This document shows positions 22,689 to 36,100 of a stretch of DNA of 64,000 nt, in pieces. Source of the stretch: Diprion similis (lineage: Eukaryota; Arthropoda; Insecta; Hymenoptera; Diprionidae). The stretch covers positions 62,001-126,000 of the forward strand of contig NC_060117.1 in assembly GCF_021155765.1 (NCBI RefSeq), given 5' to 3'. The position numbers and the translations under genes were made by a program. The notes below the pieces were generated by a model. That model was not told the origin of the DNA. It did no database searches and saw nothing but the letters and a program-made list of their open reading frames with translations. Position 1 is the stretch's first letter. Each line of letters opens with the position of its first letter.

Positions 22689-25434
22689 ATGCAAAATCTT
22701 ACGAGTGAAAACTCGAGCATTATCGAATTAATGACGACCGGCTTAAATGGGACAATTGAAAATACTAACGAGAAGGATGATCCGCGAGATGAGTATTTGG
22801 CAAGTTGGGAAATCGCGACACTCGCTGCGATGTTCGTTGCGGCCGTGGCTGGAAATTCTTTGGTGCTGCTCGCCCTTTATCTCAGGAAATACGATGCTCC
22901 CAAGAAGAACTTGACGAGAATGCACTTCTTTATCCTACATCTTAGCGTAGCGGACGTCTTGACGGCAATTCTAAACGTATTCCCTCAGCTCGCTTGGGAG
23001 ATTACTTTCAGGTATAACGCACAATATAAATTGCACGGCGTCGATTCACACAACGCGTTTTTATCTTATATGTATACCTACTATGAGGTGGATCGTTACA
23101 GGTTTCAAGGTGGGCCGATTCTTTGCAAATTAGTCAAGTTCGGTCAACCGCTCGGCCCTTACCTGAGCTCGTACATTTTGACGGCGACGGCACTGGATAG
23201 ATATCAAGCAGTTTGCCATCCGCTCACCTATTCCAGCTTTACGTCCAGGAGGTCGAAAATTACCGTTTGCCTTGCATGGTCTTTATCCTTGGCATTCTGC
23301 ACACCGCAGGTATAACATGCATGATCGAGTGATATAATTGTTCGGAAAACATCGCAACAAGATCATTCATATTTAAAACCTTTCTGTCAAGTGCGAACAA
23401 TTGACGCACGCACGCGCACGTTCATAGATAATACCTTTGCGTGCGTGCGTGTGTGTGCACCAGTAATATAGCTGACGTCACACGGTATATCTTTTTCCAA
23501 CCTGTTGCATCTGCTTCGACTGGTTTCAATGAAGGAAGAAAAAAAAGAAAAAGAAATCTAAGTTGTTGTTCTATCAACGACTAAAATGTGCTATAAACCA
23601 TTTCATGAAACTTTTTCCGTTAATTATACTATCATTCGGCAGTTGATTGTTTTTTCGTACCAAGAGGCCTCGCCGCATATTTGGGACTGCTGGGCTACCT
23701 TTGACCCGCCATCCGGGGAACGGGCTTACGTAACATGGTGGGTTTTCAATAATCTCCCTCTATTATAGATACTCACAATACATATATGCAGACATGTTAT
23801 ATTACAAACATACAGGCATTACACCGGTCAACGCGAATTTTCAGTCTGGGTTACAGATGTCAAATTTTGATTTCTTCCGCGTAACTATAAAAAGAGGAAA
23901 AACAGTTTTATAATAGAAGAAGTGTGCTTTTCGTTTCAAACTTCTGCTAATTATTACGTATACTATATATCTACCGGAAACTCAAAGACTTATTTATCGA
24001 CATAAAAAAGACAATAGGGAAATTTATAAGTAATAAGCGAAGATCTTGCTTATTATACGATGTATCGAATCAAAATTTATTCATTTGAATATAAACTCGG
24101 AAAAAAAAAACTTATGTTGACCTGTCTTAATTACATAGTATAGGTATATAGAACCGACATACCAGTGTGACTTGATAGTTCTATTTTACTTGGAATTATG
24201 AGTAACTTAATTACATGTGTACGTACAGAAAGGCAAAATAAATTAGATTGGAAAGGATAATCGCAAGGTGATCTAAACTTTCATGTGACGTATGACAAAT
24301 GGCAATCAATGTATAGAACAATTCCGTTACCGGCGCAGGTACAGCATATCAATATTTATACTGCCGCTACTGGTTCTCGTCTATACCTATGCTTCTATAT
24401 GCTTTGTGGTATGGAATAATACCGGAATCGTCGGAGAGGCACACGATACGAACGGTGGTCTACTTCGTCAACGGACAATCATTTCCCGTGCAAAAATCAA
24501 CTCGATCAGACAAATGATTGCCGTCATTACCTTCTACGCTGTTTCCAGCAGTCCCTTCATCGCATCTTTACTTTGGGTAACATGGGATCGGAATGCCTCA
24601 ACATCACCTTATTTTGACGGTACATTTTATGTATGTATAGGTATATATATATTAGACTGTATCAAAAAAATTGACTATTTTTTTTTTAATGGTATACTGA
24701 AAATATTGTTCAAGATGACGAAAAAGAAATACCATAAAAATTTCAGATTTTAATATTGATATTTAGATGTGCTTCATCGCGATTTTCTACTTTCCATAAG
24801 AATAACATGGCAAAAATGGTTCTTGCTCCTTGCGATTTTTATAACTAGATAACGACGCGTCGTACAGAAAATTCATAAACATGTTTTTGTAGGAAATTGA
24901 ACGTTTTCAAAAGTTATTTGAGGTCAAACATCAACAAAGGACCTGTATATATATATATATAATATATATATATAGGTCCCTTGTTGTATATATATATATG
25001 TTCTACAAAACTCAGTGTTTCTGAGGCTTTTTTACAAGCAAAACCTAACATTTAAGCCATGTGCCCAAGGAAAGGAAAATTTTATAAACTTGGTACACCC
25101 TAATATATATATATGTATAGTCAGCTCAGGCTTCAGTAGTGCAATTACACCTGTAATACCCAAATGTCTGTGTATACGGGTGAGCGTAAGACCAACCAAC
25201 TTTGTTACAGGTGCTGCATTTGCCATCCTCACTCTGATGAGTAGTTTGAACAGCTGCGTCAATCCGTGGATATATCTTACGTTGAATCGCGAACTCTGGC
25301 TAGCCTTGATCGACCGAATTTGCCCTTCGAGAAGGAATCGCGAAGAAACTCGGAGGAATTGTCGTAAATGCAAGTATACCGCACATTATATCTATCGTGT
25401 GTGTGCGCCCGTGCGTGCGCGTGTGTCTGTGTAA
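22689..25434 (+). CDS. Inotocin (oxytocin/vasopressin-like) receptor, class A GPCR
   Basis: Exons 22689-23011, 23102-23309, 23643-23737, 24339-24619 and 25211-25434 give about 376 residues if the last exon is not spliced further. A possible donor after 25373 could lead to another tail exon that I did not find. Seven-helix features are visible. TM1 has AGNSLVLLALYL. TM2 has FFILHLSVADVLTA. The block GQPLGPYLSSYILTATALDRYQAVCHPL carries TM3, with DRYQAVCHPL as the DRY region. Exon 5 has LNSCVNPWIY, the NPxxY motif of TM7. The extracellular N terminus has several N-x-S/T sites. FQGG...C...VKFGQPLGPY is typical of the vasopressin/oxytocin receptor family. ATG 22689 is the first in-frame methionine. 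CCAP or corazonin receptors are less likely alternatives. The gene is tail to tail with sage. Confidence 0.85.
24932..24986. repeat. Short AT-centred hairpin in a receptor intron
   Basis: CAACAAAGGACCT at 24932-24944 pairs with AGGTCCCTTGTTG at 24974-24986 with one mismatch, and the loop between is TA-repeat that pairs with itself. It sits in the intron between receptor exons 4 and 5. Confidence 0.7.
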
Positions 25435-26076
25435 ATATATGTATGTACGTATTGTATCTATAACAATTATGACTATAACAGTACGTGCGTACAAGTATAC
25501 AACGAACGAATGCCTACAACACGAAAAACATTGAATTGCACACATCAACTACCGTATAATCTTTCCCACCGCGTGCAGTAACAATCCTTGGTAGGGAAAA
25601 AATTTGTCAAAAAATGAAGGGGTAGTCGTCACCTTGTTAGGTTGACTCGGAGTTGCGCTCTCCCGCTGCGCTTTAATGCGAGCTAACTGCGAGTTAATTT
25701 AATTCACCATGCCTGTATAGTATAACTGAGGTCATATAACCTTTGTTGAAAAGAAAAGAATGTTTCTCTCTCTCTCTCAGAAAATATATTACAATGATTA
25801 ACATTTTTTCCATATATTCCATCCATTCTCTCTCACACATACACACACACACACGCGCGCGCACACGCACACCCACACGCACACACACACACCTAACACG
25901 TATAATATCTTGCACGCGCACCTTTCAAAGGTTGTACTGCAATTACGTTGTTATACCCTGCAAGTCGATGCGTCTGGATGTATAATTGGTAGTGGACATA
26001 CCTATATATGTGCATACATGCTGCGCACCCCCTGAGATATATGTTACAGTTCGGTACGAGGGGGGATATCATCAGT
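25435..26076. other. Convergent 3' spacer, GPCR and sage
   Basis: Low-complexity sequence between two converging genes. It holds a CT run (about 25768-25780) and a CA/CG-rich run (about 25836-25892). Both 3' untranslated regions must lie here. No exon is supported. Confidence 0.6.
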
Positions 26077-28031
26077 TTAATAATGGGTGGGTGGCGGCGG
26101 AGCTGGGTGAAAGTCGTGGTGATGATAAAACTCAGCGTAGGTGGGCGGAACTACCGGTTCCCAACCCCTCGGTGATTGATCCTGATGCATCTGGTGGTGG
26201 TGCAGCCCTCCGTAGAAATACCTTGTCGGCACACCAGTCGCGTTGTACGACGTCGGTTCAAGGAGGCTCTGGAGATGTCTGATGTACGTTATCGCGTGTC
26301 TGAGCGACTCGATTTTAGATAATTTTTTCCCAGGAGGCTTGCAGACGGGAAGTTTCGACCTCAATAGTTCGAAGGCACGATTCATGTCACGCATTCTCGT
26401 TCGTTCCCTGTCGCACGCCGATTTCTTGTAATCTGAAATATAGCAACTTGTATACAGATCACGGAACTTGCAATATATGGCAAAATGATAAATCATATCG
26501 AACACTCTTTCAAAGGGATCGCGTTAGACTATTTATAATTATACACATATATAGATGCATTGGTGTTACGATAACATAGCATTTGCAGACGCGTTCACGA
26601 AACGTTATTTTGATCAATGCACGATACCTGCGATTATATACGAGGGTCGATATATTACATTCTCAGTTCTCGGTTGATTATTCACACTTGCGCCACAGCT
26701 GTTTCACCCGGACAAAATCAGTCCCTGACCAACGAGTGAACTTGATATCTACATATAGTGAAAGTGTGAAAATAGCGGAGGGTGAGATTGCAAAATCTCG
26801 ACCCTCAATACGCATTGCGCACACTGCTCTTCTCCTGTCGATGTCACTACCATAGAACCCGTGAGTACGTACAAATAAGACTATAGCAGAAACAGCTCGT
26901 GCGTCTACGGTACCTGAATATGTATATGTGCGGTGGTACGATGAAAGTGTATATAATGAAATTATTCGTTGATATGATAATCCAAGTAGCCGTGCCCCCC
27001 CACCCCCCACTAACCCTTTTCGCTCTGGGAGGGCTCTCTGTGTACCGGCCTGATGTGAGCTTGATGAAGTTGTTCCAAATGCGGATAGGGACCAACAATT
27101 TCCGGTCGTGGGACACGAATCATAATCACTTTTCCGTCATTCTCACCCTCACCCTCACCGCCATTGCCATAGCCGCCGTCGCCATCACCTTCGCCAGGAC
27201 AGCCTCGGTGCAGGTCAAAACAGGACGCAGCCTGCTGCTGCCACCGTTTCCTTAGCGGTTGACGACGCGCAAGTGGCTGCACCGAACCACACGCCGCCTC
27301 TACGATCAGATGTCAATTTTACGGACATAATCACGATTTTTCAAACAAAGACCATCGTGGAACAACAACGCTTACAAAAAAAAAGACAAATTTTTATCAA
27401 GTTCGATCTACATGCTTTTCAATAGCACAAACAACCCCAATCAGATTGGATAATTGGTTGACGAGCTATATTGCCCCCCAAAATTTACCCACTCATTCGG
27501 GGTGTTGTAATAATACTCTTATACCTGTAATACACAACCCTTAATTGTAATACCGAACGAGACAAATGAAGTGCTTGATGCCCTGACGGTTCGCAAGTGC
27601 GGAGGAGCCGCTGTAATCTAATCGTAAGAAACCCTCATGATGTTTACATACATACGCATTATTGATACATGTCAATGTGAAGAATTCGGCAATATTGCCA
27701 ATTATAATGGCTGCTCTACGTGACTTTCTACCTTGCGTTCACCGCCATTGCGAGATGGCCTCCGCCGTAAATCTAATTATATTGCATTCCGTATCATTGT
27801 ATCCTTGTACAGTTGTGCATTTATTTTATGATCTGTAGCTGATGAACACGTACCTGTGTCGACAATCACAGTCGTAGGGACAACGGATTCCTCGACAGTT
27901 ACTGCGGATCGTCGATGTTGTTGCTGTCGATGCTGTTGCTGCTGCTGCTGCTGCTGCTGCTTCTTATTCTCATCCAAGTCTAGGAGAACGGGAGATTTCA
28001 AACTACTCTCATCTGTAGTTTCGTCTGTCGT
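26077..28031 (-). CDS. sage: sage-like bHLH transcription factor (5' exon not found)
   Basis: Three minus-strand exons fit together in phase: 27854-28031, 27015-27203 and 26077-26432. The last exon encodes a basic helix-loop-helix. The basic region is [19 protein letters not shown]; helix 1 continues ELLRSKLP; helix 2 follows as [19 protein letters not shown]. After it comes a short tail rich in H, P and Y ending PPPPTHY. This bHLH closely resembles Drosophila sage, a salivary-gland factor that works with the FoxA protein Fork head; Mesp/paraxis-like factors are the alternative. The upstream exon 27854-28031 carries a CAG-encoded polyglutamine run. The middle exon is G/E/D-rich, and its acceptor choice is less certain. 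The initiator exon, above 28031, was not identified, so the model is 5' incomplete. Confidence 0.75.
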
Positions 28032-30516
28032 CTGTTAGTAGTAGATATCATCAACTTATATCGTTACATCAATGATTAGACAGAATATCGGTCTTACTGT
28101 GTTGTTAAAGCTTCGACTTGGAAAACTGATTTCTTCATGTATTTAAAAATTGAACGTCCTCTTACATAATGACTAACTTGCGAACAAAATCTCGTGTGGC
28201 ATTAATCAAAGAATGCACTCACACACATCATAGTTCGACGTCAATTATTGTCTTTTTTCTCTAATACGTTTAGACACGTGCAAGTAATTTTTGTAGACTA
28301 AATTCTAAGTGATTAGAATTTAGTTGACGGTGAAATTATTATATATCAGCAGCTCTCGCTGTCATTTCGTTTAACGTGAAATAAAATTTGATATCGAACG
28401 AAATCTGAAAACTAGTGCGGAGCCAAAATGAAATTACAAGTGTGATTAACAGCGGAAATTTTGATTTTGCGCCCGTTTCCGAATCCGCTTTACGAATATT
28501 ATAATGGAAAATGTTTTCCTCGTTAATACAAAAAAAAAAAAATTGTTGGAAATTACTTCACGCCCAAACGTTTTTACAAGTTCACAAGTTCACAAGTTTT
28601 TACGTTCACAAGTTCTTTTCTTTCAAATATTTGACAAATACTTTGTTATACTCGTGAATTTAGTGCGCGAAGACTATTCGTACATGTGTTGCAGAAAGGA
28701 ACGGGTATGGTTGACTCTGAATTTAATAAAAGCATGAGTGCACATATCAACTCTTCCGCGTCTACCATACATTTTACACTTGTGATATCATTTGATATCG
28801 CAAAATCCAACGACGCTGGCGTATTTTATCAAGCAGTACAAAACTCAACCGAAGTGTCTTGCTCTGCGACGTTTCCCTGTCATTTGTCATATTGAAAACG
28901 TACATACCAAATTTTATTCAAGCAAATATGTGTCGGCCACCCGTTCAAGTCCAACGCCAAAATAATACGACGCGGGGTATCATTAATTGACTTCTGGAAG
29001 GTCTCGACAATTCGATGGCAAACAAATGACTTTTAAATTTCAAAGCAAACTGAGTTCTAGCTGGTACGTAACATACGTATGGACATTACAGCACGATAAC
29101 TCGATTTTGATAAATAGGTCGGTCGAACAAAAATCGATGGTATTCTGGTCTCGCGACATATGCTATGATGATTCCAAGTATGAAAATTGAGAAGAAAACG
29201 TCCGCGGCAGCACAGCCGTATATTTTTACACTATTTGACGCGTTCCAATGATTCAGATTCGTTAGTAATTATGTGGATATGATTAATCACAGGTAGATGA
29301 GGAAAGTAATTCGTGCAAACGATTAATGAAAATAATCATTGAGTTTGAATACCTCAATTCTTGGTGGATTCGAACAGTCGTCGCTAACTTCCATATTCTA
29401 TTCCGTCACTTGAAGAATGAGCGAATTAATAACCAAAAACGAGCTTTCCCGCACCCACGTTGGTATTGTCGTATAATAGGTATGTGCGTATATCTAATAT
29501 AGGTATATGAATGAATCCACACACACAAGCCTTTGGTACGGAAAATGATGACAAAATTGATGTTGTTCCGTGTCACGCGAAATGAGATATCAAGTGACCC
29601 TCGAGAGATTTTTCCCTTTTTTGATTTCCGATATTTATAATTTTTCGGCTATGCCGAGAGAATGCAATACCACTGGCAATAATTGAACAAGTACGTACAC
29701 GTATAATACCCTAGAGTGCCCGTAGAGTCGAGCGCAATCGTCGTTTATCGTCCCTGATCGGTACATAAAAATTATTAATTGAAGTTACAACTGTATAGGT
29801 ATATGATGTTAAGGAACCTTCTGGGTTGGAGTTGTCACGGGCGACTAACAGGACTATAATATACGATATTATCAACTCGCTCTTCTCTTATGTCCTCTTG
29901 TTCTCGTATACAGTCAGAAAAATGTAGATGCGACAGTTGTTATTTAATGTTAATTTCATCCGTTTATTAAGTATTCAGGTGTTCCAACAGAGGTGCTCAT
30001 CATTGTGTCAATAGAAATTAGTACCATTATACCGATATTATTCTTATAATAATATACACACCCCATCCACACGTGTATCCGTAAAAATGTGTGTGTATGC
30101 GCCCGCGCATACGTGCAAGAGGTGATCTGCGGTGTTGGAAGGGGGATTATAGTATGTATATTGTATAGATATACAATACCTACATTTCACCATTGAATAA
30201 CCTGAAGGAGTGGCAATTTAAAAGAGTGCAGCAGCTTAGGAAGCGTGGAATTGGGAACGACCGAGGTCGGAGAGGCGTTTTGAAAGTTTACCCTAATCCT
30301 CCCATTCCATCCTTCCGTGCCCGCCACTCCGCCGATCCTGTTCACCGGTATAAGAAATATGTTTCTATAATGTAAATACGTGGTTAAATTCAAGAATTTT
30401 CTGTCCAACCTCTAATTCCTCGACTTGCAGGCATTGATACAAATTACAAAGTGTAATACCAGTCTGGGCAATGCTGTAATAATGAACGTCGAGAATATTG
30501 TAGCTAAGTGTACACA

Positions 30517-30517
30517 A

Positions 30518-30558
<41 letters not shown>
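30517..30558. repeat. Trinucleotide microsatellite (AAT)n
   Basis: About fourteen AAT units in the spacer between sage and hemomucin. Confidence 0.9.
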
Positions 30559-30559
<1 letters not shown>

Positions 30560-30779
30560 CATCCAACGCGCGACGAATTTGATCTTTGACGTAGTATTTT
30601 ACTGAAACACCCAGAGATCATCGGAAGAGACTGATATAGATATTTCAGCTTAGCTATAAATTCTGTAAGCGCATACGTCATTCTTCAATAGTTACAAAAT
30701 CACAAGCGCCATAAGTTTGATTTCTGAAAGATATAGTACATACAAATAAAGAATATCTTGTATCGGGATTTTTGTAGGT

Positions 30780-31013
30780 TTCAGACGTCAAATGTTACAG
30801 CAAATTGCAAATAATTATTTCAAGTATAGCCAGCGCGAAAGGTCCTTAGAGAAAGAGAAAAAGTACCTTCAACAATGCTGTCGGCACCAGTGTAACGTAT
30901 TGAATACGTATTTAGAACCGGTATTCAATCAAACTTGCCGTAGATGTCCAAATAAACCGACGATCGGGTTACCGGGATTTAAAGAAGTTTTATATGCAGA
31001 ATGTGAGAATTGA
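30780..31013 (+). other. Unassigned small open frame with acceptor-like start
   Basis: A 73-residue frame (about 30792-31013) follows a good acceptor-like sequence (GGTTTCAG, about 30777-30784). Its product is charged and cysteine-rich: SQRERSLEKEKKYLQQCC is followed by the CRRC pair. I recognise no family. It could be a terminal exon of an unseen gene, but chance is as likely. It is listed only because its composition is less random than its neighbours. Confidence 0.15.
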
Positions 31014-32171
31014 TACTGCATTGATATTTGAAAAATTTACCTCACTTTATTCCCATGTGCTCATTCACCTCAATCAATACAATTAATAGTATTTCTACGT
31101 GTATAGTATAGTAATATGTGTCGTACAGACATGATGACCAACGTGACTGCAATGCGTGGCATATAATGGAGAATAGGTACATACATACATGTATACGTAT
31201 ACCTGTGGAGACGGATGGATGAATAGATATGCCAATGAATATCGAAAGGATAAAATAGCTGATGTTATCGATTACAACAGCTACTATATATTCTTATCTT
31301 ACACAATGTTATGTTTTATGCACACCGTTCAACGCTGATATCCTTGTGAATATCCAAACCTAGGATACAATCGACAATTATTCACTGTCGTGTTGCCGCT
31401 GCAAGTGTGTTTTCCCCATGCAAATGCACGATACGAAATGTAAGACTGGTATCTAGTGAACTGGTAAGAATTATCTCATATCGAGATACCATTTGTTGAA
31501 AATCAGATTGTGCATGAGAGATTCTAATACTTAAACCATAACTGCGTGACATGCATTACGATAATCATCACGTTATTATACCCATCATTACAGAATCATC
31601 GATAATAGTTATAATGCTGAATGAATATAATAATAATAACAACAGTAACAGCAACAATAACAACAAAGACGACGACAATAGCAATAATAACAAAAACGAC
31701 TATAAAAATGACAACAGCTTGTAAATGAGAGAAAATGACGGAATGTTAAGAGTGTGTATTTAACATGATATAATCGGTACATTACGTTTTAATTCTCTCA
31801 GTTAGAGCACTCGCGTTTCAGACGCCGCATGAGTGATATTGTGCCGTAAGTGCAATAATTCAAGTTTACTATTATCCTTACATGTTAGCATAGGACAGTC
31901 GTGCCTTGCACGGCCTTTGGGTCATTCAGTATTGGAATGTGGTTGGGAATGTAAAGTCCCAGTACAATTAATTCATCGCGTATTCCGATGCACGAGAAAA
32001 TCTGTTGGTTTATCACTACGGGATAGTTTGAACTCATTCTGAATAAGTATGAGATATTCAAAGTTCAGTGAAAGCGTCGCAGGAGCATATGGTACGCCAA
32101 ATTTCGTGATCACAACAGGAATTACGAAAATAGTCATAGCGGACTGTTGGTAGTAGTGCTTTTTCATCTTC

Positions 32172-32178
32172 ACCTACA

Positions 32179-32220
<42 letters not shown>

Positions 32221-32333
32221 CTACTACTTCTACTACTATTACTACTACTACCAGTACTACTACGACGACTACACTACTACTATTATAACTGATTATTGAT
32301 ACTGCTGTTGCTGCTGCTGCTGCTGCTGCTGCT
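32172..32333. repeat. Compound trinucleotide microsatellite (CTA)n / (TGC)n
   Basis: Interrupted CTA/ACT units over about 115 bases, then about ten TGC units. Adjacent different triplet repeats suggest slippage-prone DNA. Confidence 0.85.
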
Positions 32334-33155
32334 ACTTCTGCTGCCATTAAAAAAAATAGTAAACAAGAAGGACCTCTATTATCGAAAAAGTATCATTCTA
32401 AAATAAAAAATGAAGACCGTGATTATTGTGGTGTACATAGATGTTACAAACTATTGATTAAATATGGAAAACTGTGAAGACTGTATCAGCGAACGCGAAC
32501 TCTGAGTCGTAGCGCGATCAGAAATGTGGTACTGCTCAGTAATGATGGTGGGACATCACGTGTAGTATACCTATAAACGTCAACCTCGTTTAATGCCTGA
32601 CACCATGCATCCTAGTTCCCAGTTTTTTCTGTTCAACACTGTTTCCAGTGGTTGAACATTGGGGAATACGCGTACTGTGACAGAGTTCTCGGATCTTAAA
32701 CATACGGCTTGAAGATGCGGAATGAGCGTATCGGCAAAGCTGGCGCTACAATTCAGACAGTAAATTGGGAACAAGAGATGCCAAACTTTTGGTATACCGT
32801 TATCAGATCTATAAGGAAGTTATGGCTTATCAGCGTTACCTGATGGCGGCATTATTCGGACCACTTGGACTCGGCATTTCGGTAAACATGTTTGTGCTCG
32901 TTATGATACTTTCAGCGGTGAAAGTCTATATACAAACGCTGCCGTTTAAAGTATAATGAGACAACAATATGTCTCTAGAAGACCCTGATATTGTTGTTAT
33001 TGCCTCGAAGGGCTTGAAGGGCTTGGAGGGTCGATCATTCATGTTTGCGTGATAGAGACGGCCATTTGTTACCCTATGGTATCATCAGCTACATGATGAT
33101 GGGGTAGAAGCAATCGGTGGCTCAACCGTTTTTTGATAACCTTTTGTATCTATTG

Positions 33156-36100
33156 TTAGTTATTTCGACCGGTTACCGGCACGGGCTGAGGTGACTGCTT
33201 TTGAGCTTTGCTCGGATTTTCTGTTGCCGCTTGAGGGGGATGCGTAGTTGATTGCTTCGTAGGTACCGGTTGTGGAGAAGGCCTTAATGTTGCCTGCTGA
33301 CCTACGTTTGGTTTTTGTGCAGTACCAGGTTTTATGCGTTCCCTATGTTCACTCCCTCCTTCCACTGACGTTTTATGCAATATAGGTGAGGGTTGTGCAG
33401 GCTGAGGTGCAGGAACTACTTTCACTGATTCGGGCATCATTTCCTTCTCTGCTTTTGTTGGATTCGCTGTCGCTTGTTGTTGCTGTTGTTGTTCTTGACG
33501 TTTCGGTGGAGTAACGGTGACTGGCTGCTGTTGCCGAGGTGGTGAAACTGTAGACGTGGGCTGCTGTTGCCGAGTTGGCGCAGCTGTAGTGACAGGCTGC
33601 TGTTGTTGATTCGTCGGAGAAGCAGTCACTGGCTTCTGCTGCCGAGTTGGTGGGGTGACTTTAGCCTGTTGTTGGGAAGGTGCCTGCTTGGGTTTTGTTA
33701 TAGATGGTCCTGGTTTAGGCTTTGGTGTTCCACTCGAAACTGGCGTAGCAGCTGAACTGGACAGCTTGGAATCTTCGGTAGATTTAGGTGCATTTTTTGC
33801 GTCTTGCCGTTCAACTACGTTATCGGAGACAACATTTTTGGATTCCATTTTCATAGCTGGAAAGGCCCGACTCAATGGCACCCTAGCCAGATATTCGTTG
33901 TATGGTGAACCAAGATATAAATGATCTTTGAATATGTATGCTGAACTTATTCCGCTGATTTTTCCATCGTTAGTGTATAATACGTCTATGATCTTACCAT
34001 CAAAGCCGATTCTAAGCACAACAACGCTTTCATGGTGTAGAAATTTAAGACTTTCAAAATGGCCAATCCAATGAACAGTTCTCTTGGTATAATAATTTGG
34101 ATAAATGTCCTCGATAAGCTTAAACGGGGCTTCGAGTAAGTAGAGAAACCTAGCTAGCATTTTTCTTATATACGGATGGGGTGCTAAGGAATGCACGAGT
34201 ATGGGATGATCAGCATCAGCAGTAACTACCAGGCTGACCAAAAATCCATCCCCACCATCCGTATGGATGTTGTCTGGTAAACCAGGAAGGCCTTGTATAA
34301 ACAATTCGGCAGTGCCGGCCTTGTCTCCTTTGAGATGAAATTTCAACAGGCGAGATGTCATTGTCTCAGCTACCACTACAAAGCTCTCATCCTTACTCAG
34401 TTTGACTCCATTAGCAAAGCCGAGGTTTGCGACTAGTACAATATTCCGCTTAGTCAGTGAATCATATTTGATTAACCTGAAAAATAAGAATATTCACGGG
34501 CTATTGGTATCCTAGAAGCAGAGAAAAACTACATCCCTAAACATAGCTGGGCATAACTAACATAGCGCTGTATTAGGTTCTGCTTTAGTACAATCAACAA
34601 AGCTTGATAATTCAATTAACAACAAGATGAATCTTGTGTCTAATAAAATTTTTACCTGCCCGATGGATTTGCCAGACATGTGTAAACACCGTCCTGAAGA
34701 GTAAAATCTCGGGATGAGTCGGTCCAGTATATGTCTCCATTTTTGGCGATGTCCACGCTATTGACGAGGATGGGTAACGTACCCTCGATCGGCTTTGAAA
34801 TATCAACGACCATGTCATAATTTCCCGTCACGACATCCACTTTGAAGATACCATTATAAGTATCGGCAACGTACAATTTACCGTTTTCATCAAATTGTAA
34901 ACCTAAGGGTCGACCACATTCTTTTTCCATCCAGACTCCATCTATCAGCCAGAAAGTTAACAAATCGGATTCCAAGTTTAAAGTATTTGAAGATTGGATT
35001 GCAGAAAACTAATGTGAAACAGTAAGATCGGGTTGGAGCAATAATTCAAGTAATTAATAAAAGACCAGAACTTTTTGAAGGAGAAACTCACCGCACGGTC
35101 TACCAAACTTGGCGACAGGTACAATGTGATGCCCTATAATCTTAACAACGTCGCCTCCATGCAATGTGGTGAACAATTCCCCGTTATATGAGGCAAAAGA
35201 TTCAGGGCCCTTTAGCTTCCCTTCAAACAGAATTTCGGCATGATCCAGCCTGTTGTTCGATTTCAGGGCATCGATTAGGAACTGCTGTGGTGGCGATATA
35301 CTGCAATGGGACAACAAGTTGTAACAGGGACCAAGGTGGCATGCCTTATAAACTTAGCGTTCCTTTTGATTTATCGGCGATGTATGATTTATTATAGCCA
35401 AGTAATATATTTTTCTTCACAACGCATTTAAAGTAGTTCACTCCAGCACAGTTGTTTAATACGAAAATTACATAAAGCACAAAAAAACATTCGTTTCGGA
35501 AGTGCAGACTGTGAGTAAAAATTTTATGAAATTCAACCATTTCGCACATAGAATTCAAAACTGTTACAAAGAATAAACTCTGATATACAGGCTCTCGGCA
35601 CAGATCCACAAAATGGATAATTGCATTTGCAGTAATGAAACCAGTACTTGAACCCATGAAACTTTGAAAAACAACTGTCTAGTGTGCAGAACACAAGTTC
35701 AGATAGATTTGTACTGTAACGTGCGGCTTGTCCAGAAAAATTGTTTCATGGCTTGAAGGACAGGAATTGGAACTAGAGGCCCTTCGCTTTCTGGGCAACT
35801 GCTCTCACCACTGAGCTACCCATGCCGCTGCTAAAATACCTTTTCAAACTGCTATCCGACTAGCGGGATGTGCCACGTTAAAATCCCCCACCGGTAGGGG
35901 TGAGTTACCAACGGGACTATACAACTAGAAATCACAACATTTGCACCTCACGACCTTCACATTCCGCATGGGTTTATTTTTGTTGTGAGTGAAAAATGCT
36001 GCGTTACAGTACAAATTAAAAATAATTTTATGTTATGTTTTTTGCGCAGAAGATAAAAACATCCGCGAGCTTGTTTATGTTGCAGGGAATAGCATGGTTC

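Larger units (their letters stand above)
28032..33155. other. Repeat-rich spacer upstream of sage
   Basis: About 5 kb with no confidently coding sequence. It should contain the missing sage 5' exon and promoter and the hemomucin 3' flank. Simple repeats dominate: a TTCACAAG-like short tandem at about 28577-28615, AAT repeats at about 30517-30558, AAT/AAC-rich sequence at about 31625-31715, a CTA-type run at about 32172-32285 and a TGC run at about 32300-32333. Confidence 0.6.

Noticed and set aside
32765-32956. Short membrane-like frame on the plus strand
   Set aside because: Only 63 residues, no splice partners, no family match; hydrophobic composition alone is weak evidence.
35757-35826. 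Functional tRNA gene
   Set aside because: The T stem and acceptor stem do not pair and the B box is degenerate.
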